The notes beneath the pieces are model-generated. The model searched no databases, was not told where the DNA came from, and saw only the letters and a list, made by a program, of their open reading frames with translations. The position numbers were made by a program, and so were the translations under genes. Below, in pieces: positions 58,890-64,000 of a stretch of 64,000 nt of DNA. Source of the stretch: Trichoplax adhaerens (Eukaryota; Placozoa; Uniplacotomia; Trichoplacea; Trichoplacidae); NCBI RefSeq assembly GCF_000150275.1, contig NW_002060948.1:5818751-5882750 (forward strand), in the 5' to 3' direction. Numbering within the stretch: position 1 is the first letter of the stretch; each line of letters begins with the position of its first letter.

Positions 58890-61800
58890 CTGCAAACTAA
58901 GATAATATTTAATAAGTTCATTTTATAAGTATTGATATTAACAGGTATGGTCTCAGTCATATGCAGTCATAAATTACTTAAAAATAAAACGGCGGATACT
59001 TGTTTATTACTTTATAGCAATGAAACCTGAAACATCACGAAATCTTTTAAATAGAAAGGTAAAAATTACTATCACGATGCAATCAGTCAAAGAAAATTGA
59101 ATACTGCACCGCAATATCCTGAAACTATGACACTTTAACTTATTTATGATATACTCTACTATGGGTCCCGTATTACTAAATTAATTGTAATATGAAATAT
59201 CGAGACAATACAAATTTGTCCAATCCATTATATAAATCTTATTTGCTCTCCTTAGTAAGTCCTCAAGTAATGGCAAGCGAGATATTACATTGCAAGTACA
59301 GATACTAACTTTCTCCTGTAATACTATTTCAGAAATCATAACGAATTAGAATATGACTTTAATGATGCTATAGAATCTGAAAGAAGTATGCACGATTAGT
59401 AATGGGAATCGTATAAGCAATAGTTAATAGAATTGATGCGGTAATCTGGCAACTCCGAGGGACAAGTAGATTGATTGAAACTATAGTAAATCATGGCTTT
59501 TTCACTTGGTAAGCCTGTAATATATGACGACAGATATTATGACGGTGGTCAAATCCCTAAAGTGATAAGCCTACAACTTCCGCTATCAAGTAGAAACCTT
59601 CATAGTTACAATAAGTATTGCTAAGTGATAAAACAACAGGTCCACTGTCCTCGCATTTATCCATCATAACGTATAAATTATTCTTAAAGTTGACAAGGCT
59701 TACGACTAACATATTACAATTAATTGGCAAATGAAAGCAATGTACTTGTAATTAACCTTTAACGCCAAGATCTTTAAATTAATCAATATAATATTATTAG
59801 ATTACTCTAGGAATACTACACTCGTGTAGCGATGAATTCACATTAATCATTGAAACAGGTACTTTTCAAAAGTTAGCTTGCCCAATTAACGTCATGCCTT
59901 AGGAAATACTTTACGCTAATTCAATAAAAAATACTTGCTAGAGCTCCAATTTCACAAACTCTAATTTATCTATGGCAATTAATGATTATTCTGAAAAGCC
60001 TCAAACTTTAAAATGACTGCACGATGGTAAGTAAAGTACATACAACTAATGTAGTTGGCTTGAAAAGATACAGAAGTACACAAGTAAAATATTTGGTCAC
60101 CAACCTGAAAACCTCAAAATCACTCGGCAACAAATAGCATCGAAGATAGTTCTACATAATGATGAAATACTTGATATTATTTATTACCATAATAAATGCC
60201 AATACTTGTCCCACTCCTAAGTAGCCATTTGTAGAAATGTTTACGTTCGAAACAAAAAGAGGACAATAACCTGAACTACCCTTTCACAATTAATCCTTAA
60301 GATCCAAAAGATTGTTTTAACCCATGATGGTTAAAAGTAAAATTACGAAATAGCTCACAGCTAGGCGAAAAAGAGACAAAGAACAGTCTAGCAATTGTTC
60401 AAAAGTATCAAATAGAAGGGTTAAAGCGGATCCACTGATGCGGTAAAATCAACATTGATTAAGCATGAATTTTCCCGACGAACATAACTTAAAGTAAAAT
60501 CTATTCATTAGACTATTCAAGTTGAAAACAGATCATTAGCTAATCGATTACCGATACATTCATTTGGATCGTATTGAGTGTCTCAACCTATAATAACTAG
60601 CTATCCAAGATAATAAAAACGGATAGCCATGTATAATTGCTAATAGGGATGAATTTTACATTTAGGATAAATTAGTTCTATTCGAGTAACAATAAAAAAT
60701 GAGACTTTCTATAATGATCTAGAATATCACGAGGCAATTCCTTTATGGATTCTGTTTATTATGTTCACGAGAATGACAATTAATATTGTATTAAAATAGA
60801 CGATGTATTGCGGGAAAAACATATAATTCAATGGCAATAGAATTAACTGAAATCTAAAGTTTATCGCATGATACGCGTAGTTTGCACTTCTGACTGTTAA
60901 AGAATATTGTATTCCTAAAAGCTATGGTACTATAACAGAGAATAAAACACTTATTAATGTCATCCCTTAGTGTAACATTGATTTTTCTCCACTTTTAAGC
61001 TGAACTATTTCATTAGCGATCTAAATACTAATTTTTTTAACTTACTAATGGTTGCTATGAATGATTGGTTTTATCACATATCCGAATCTATCCTGTAGGA
61101 GGTACAAGGTGAATAAATTATTTTCACTCCTAGTGACCCCTGTTATTACTGATCTTTAATCTAAAATAGGAATTAGGTCTAGCAAATTAAATTAAATCTA
61201 CACACGCACAATATTTGGTTACATGTATAATTGAAGATTTTGTCACATTTTTATGCGTCATTTGTATTTGTTACGACTATGTTACTAATAAATTTTGCAA
61301 TAAAACGGTCTTATTTTTGACCATGTTACAAATATAGCGAGCACCAGTCTCAGTTAAAATTATTCCCCTCGAAGGTATCATATCATACAAAACACAACTT
61401 CATTCTTATTAAACCGTACAATTGAGGATAGTATCTATCCAATTATATCCGTATTGTGAAGAAGCAGTTAATTTCTTGAATGTTTTAAAATTTCTTGCTA
61501 AGGTTACTGCTTTTAATTTTTTGGAATTAATTTTGTATTCCTACGAAGCAGAATATTTCATTCTGCTTCATTATTAATACATACTCAACATCATCGAGGA
61601 AATATCAATTTATCGTTTATGGTGTATACCAAATATTATTACGAATATATCAAACAGGAATACTAAACCATGTTGAACGTAGAAAACTAAGGTAATAAAG
61701 CAAAAAAACTTGAATCTATCGCGAAATTGATACATTAAGACCTTAAATGACTGCCAATGTACAGTAAATTCTTACCTAATCGATTGTATTAATACCAACA

Positions 61801-62640
61801 GTGCAATTAAAAGCCGTCAAGCAACTGATGTAAAAATGGATACACTGAAAAAGAAATGGATTCATCATCAACCATAACACAAGAGAATAAACAGCCACAG
61901 TAAACGATCGCATCAACAACGGTGACTCTGATAATAGCCGTTATAATTTACTTTACCTTAATCAAGTGATAGCTGTATAATCAATTAATTATAATTATAA
62001 TTTTCAGCAGTAGTAGTAACGTTTTACGTGAGATCAAGATGGTAAGATCACTTTCTCCTTTTAACCTTCTCTAGCTAGCAAAAGTTGACATATGAAGAAT
62101 AGATTCACGCATAGCGTACTCCTAACTAACCTTATAAGGGTGGACTAATTAACAATTAATGGTATGGACAGAGTCAAATTAATAAAGAAAAAAAATAGAA
62201 ATTGCATTAAAATGGACACAAAAGATTTTAAATTAAATAGACTTTGATGTAGAGCAAAATATGGGTTACCTAGTATACTTTGAAAGAAAACAATTTATTC
62301 AATTCTTGATGGCGCAAAGTTTACGTTACAACACCTTGAAAAGAAAAGAAAATATTCTGATGAAACAACCAATCATCATTATCCAAGATCATAAAGGAAA
62401 ATAACGGAAGTTCATGTCATTTTTGTGTCAGAAAATACTGGGAAACAAACTCAAACTGAATAGTCTATCAATCATAAAATAGGCCCTGCTATCACTTCGT
62501 GAAAGAAATTGGAAGTAACCTGGCTGTTAACGTAACCATGTTTCTATTAAAATTCGACACGATAGAATCAATAAAAATACCAATACTTAAGACTGGAGAT
62601 TGAATGAAATTGAGAACAAAGGGTAATAAATTAATGCTCT
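58890..62640. other. Right-hand A+T-rich DNA, no gene recognised
   Basis: About 3.75 kb with frequent stops in all frames and no exon that could be tied to a family. It might contain 5' exons or the promoter of the small coiled-coil gene. No GTAC cluster comparable to the other 5' regions was seen. Confidence 0.4.
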
Positions 62641-63420
62641 GATGTATTTAGTAAGTAATTCAATAATGGGAACTTTAATAAATTATTTTGTATTTTCTCT
62701 AAAGTGATGCTGTAATAATGCAGCATTCATGTTGCAGTGCCAGATTTTTTGACGGCATACCCATATTTGAAAGATCAATCGATACATTCATTAATAAAGC
62801 AATACATTAGAATCCATATCAGAATCTATTTTAATTCAGCATGTCCTCCAGAAAGTATGATGTAATAATGGAGTAGTTGTTCATATATTACAGAATCAAG
62901 TCGATCAGATATTATATTTGTTAGATTAATTAAGTTATATATGAACGTCAGGTCTGGCTTCATGCTACATTTTTTAAATGATTACTAACCTAATAGTGCA
63001 GTCCTTTCTTTAATTATAGGGCTAGTACAAATTGCCCTTTCTCTCGAAATTATGATGGAATAATACAGCAGTCATTCATATATTGTAGAATCAGGCCAAT
63101 CAGATATTATATTGGTTAGATTAGTTGAATTATATCTGAGCACCAGGTCTAGCTTTGAATCTATGGTTTTTAAATGATTGGTAACCAAATAATGCAGCCT
63201 TTATGTGATAGCGCTAGTAAAATTACCCTTTTCTCTGAGATTATGATGTGGTAGTGCAGTAGGTATGTATTTGTTATAGAATCAAGTCAATCAGATTTTA
63301 TATTTGTTAGATTATTTAAATTATATCTGAGCATCAGGTCTGGCTGTAATACTGCACTGTTTGAATGATTGGTAACCTTATAATGCAGCTCTTCCATTAA
63401 TGTACTAGTTGAATTAGCTG
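62640..63420. repeat. Tandem repeat, three to four units of ~193 bp
   Basis: Units begin near 62857, 63051 and 63242 with tatgatg(t/g)(a/g)ataat...cag. Each contains cagaatcaagtc/tagaatcaggcc, aatcagatattatatt(t/g)gttagatta, aggtctggct/aggtctagct and aatgattggtaacc. A shorter diverged unit lies at about 62704. No coding potential. Confidence 0.75.
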
Positions 63421-64000
63421 TGATATTTGATGGACAGATTAGGATCGATTGAAAGAGAAATATCAATATTAATAAACTTGACTAGCTTGAACCTCAATTC
63501 AGCAATTTCTAGATGATTTGTTGTCTAATAATACGATCATTCTTAGTATGGCACTAGATCGATTAGATCCTACATTTCATATTGATGAGTTGAAAACCGA
63601 AAGTACATACCGTACTAGATCCTATAATGCAGATATTGTAATATAGCATTGGTCTGATAGACCAGCATACCAGAAATCTATGCGATGTCCGCTCCGTCTC
63701 CTACATATTGAAGGATAGAACTCGTTTACAAGATAATTCAATCTTGTTCATATCGAATGTCGTATGTCAGGATAGGGAAAGAAAACTCTATTAGATCAAT
63801 CCTGTTGTTCTTAACTGAAAAAAAAGAAATATTTAGTCATTTTTTTAATATTTCGAAGTTGTTGATCATGAAATATAGCTACAAGTTATCGGTAAATTCG
63901 ATCCATAGAATTTACTACTGAAATAGGACAACTTTGCACACATTCAGTACAGAATACTGATTAGATTAAATATTATGTAGTATAGGAATAATTGACAGTG
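63421..64000. other. Right-edge DNA, nothing recognised
   Basis: A+T-rich sequence with no convincing exon, RNA gene or repeat; the window ends here. Confidence 0.4.

Overview
The window looks like nuclear DNA of an early-branching animal. It is strongly A+T-rich, genes are cut into many short exons with GT-AG introns (often 60-250 bp), there are no operons, and every recognisable protein is a conserved animal one: RTRAF, a TANGO1/MIA3-family cargo receptor, AIDA, a MARK/PAR-1 kinase and WDR25. Very slow protein divergence (MARK catalytic core and KA1 tail almost vertebrate-like), short introns and this gene density suggest a placozoan such as Trichoplax or Hoilungia. That is inference; a sponge or cnidarian is not excluded.

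Layout. 605-2517 (-): RTRAF, 8 exons, reconstructed to 248 aa. 2518-4423: divergent intergenic region packed with GTAC-centred palindromes. 4424-17052 (+): MIA3/TANGO1-like gene, 39 exons that join in frame to 1,233 aa, including an array of tandemly amplified exon+intron units at 7257-8532. 17053-19585: convergent intergenic DNA. 19586-29035 (-): 3' part of AIDA (C2 domain and acidic linker). Its N-terminal exons were not found on this strand, but an exon-like segment reminiscent of AIDA's N-terminus lies on the opposite strand at 23339-23441. 29036-41734: 12.7 kb without a recognised gene, rich in degenerate tandem duplications and foldback sequences. 41735-51267 (-): MARK/PAR-1 kinase, 17 exons, 737 aa. 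51268-54966: second divergent intergenic region with GTAC palindromes. 54967-57473 (+): WDR25, 6 exons, 416 aa. 58394-58889 (-): a small two-exon coiled-coil protein of unknown function. 58890-64000: no gene seen, with a ~195-bp tandem repeat near the end.

The genes are not one pathway: RNA ligation/transcription (RTRAF), ER export (MIA3), Axin/JNK modulation (AIDA), polarity kinase (MARK), WD40 scaffold (WDR25). The combination is informative, because from memory of the human map MIA3, AIDA and MARK1 lie together at 1q41, while MIA2, RTRAF, WDR25 and MARK3 lie along 14q. The window therefore looks like the unduplicated counterpart of one vertebrate 1q/14q paralogous block. Exon joins were worked out by eye from splice sites, reading phase and remembered family sequences. 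Summed coding lengths of the four complete models divide by three.
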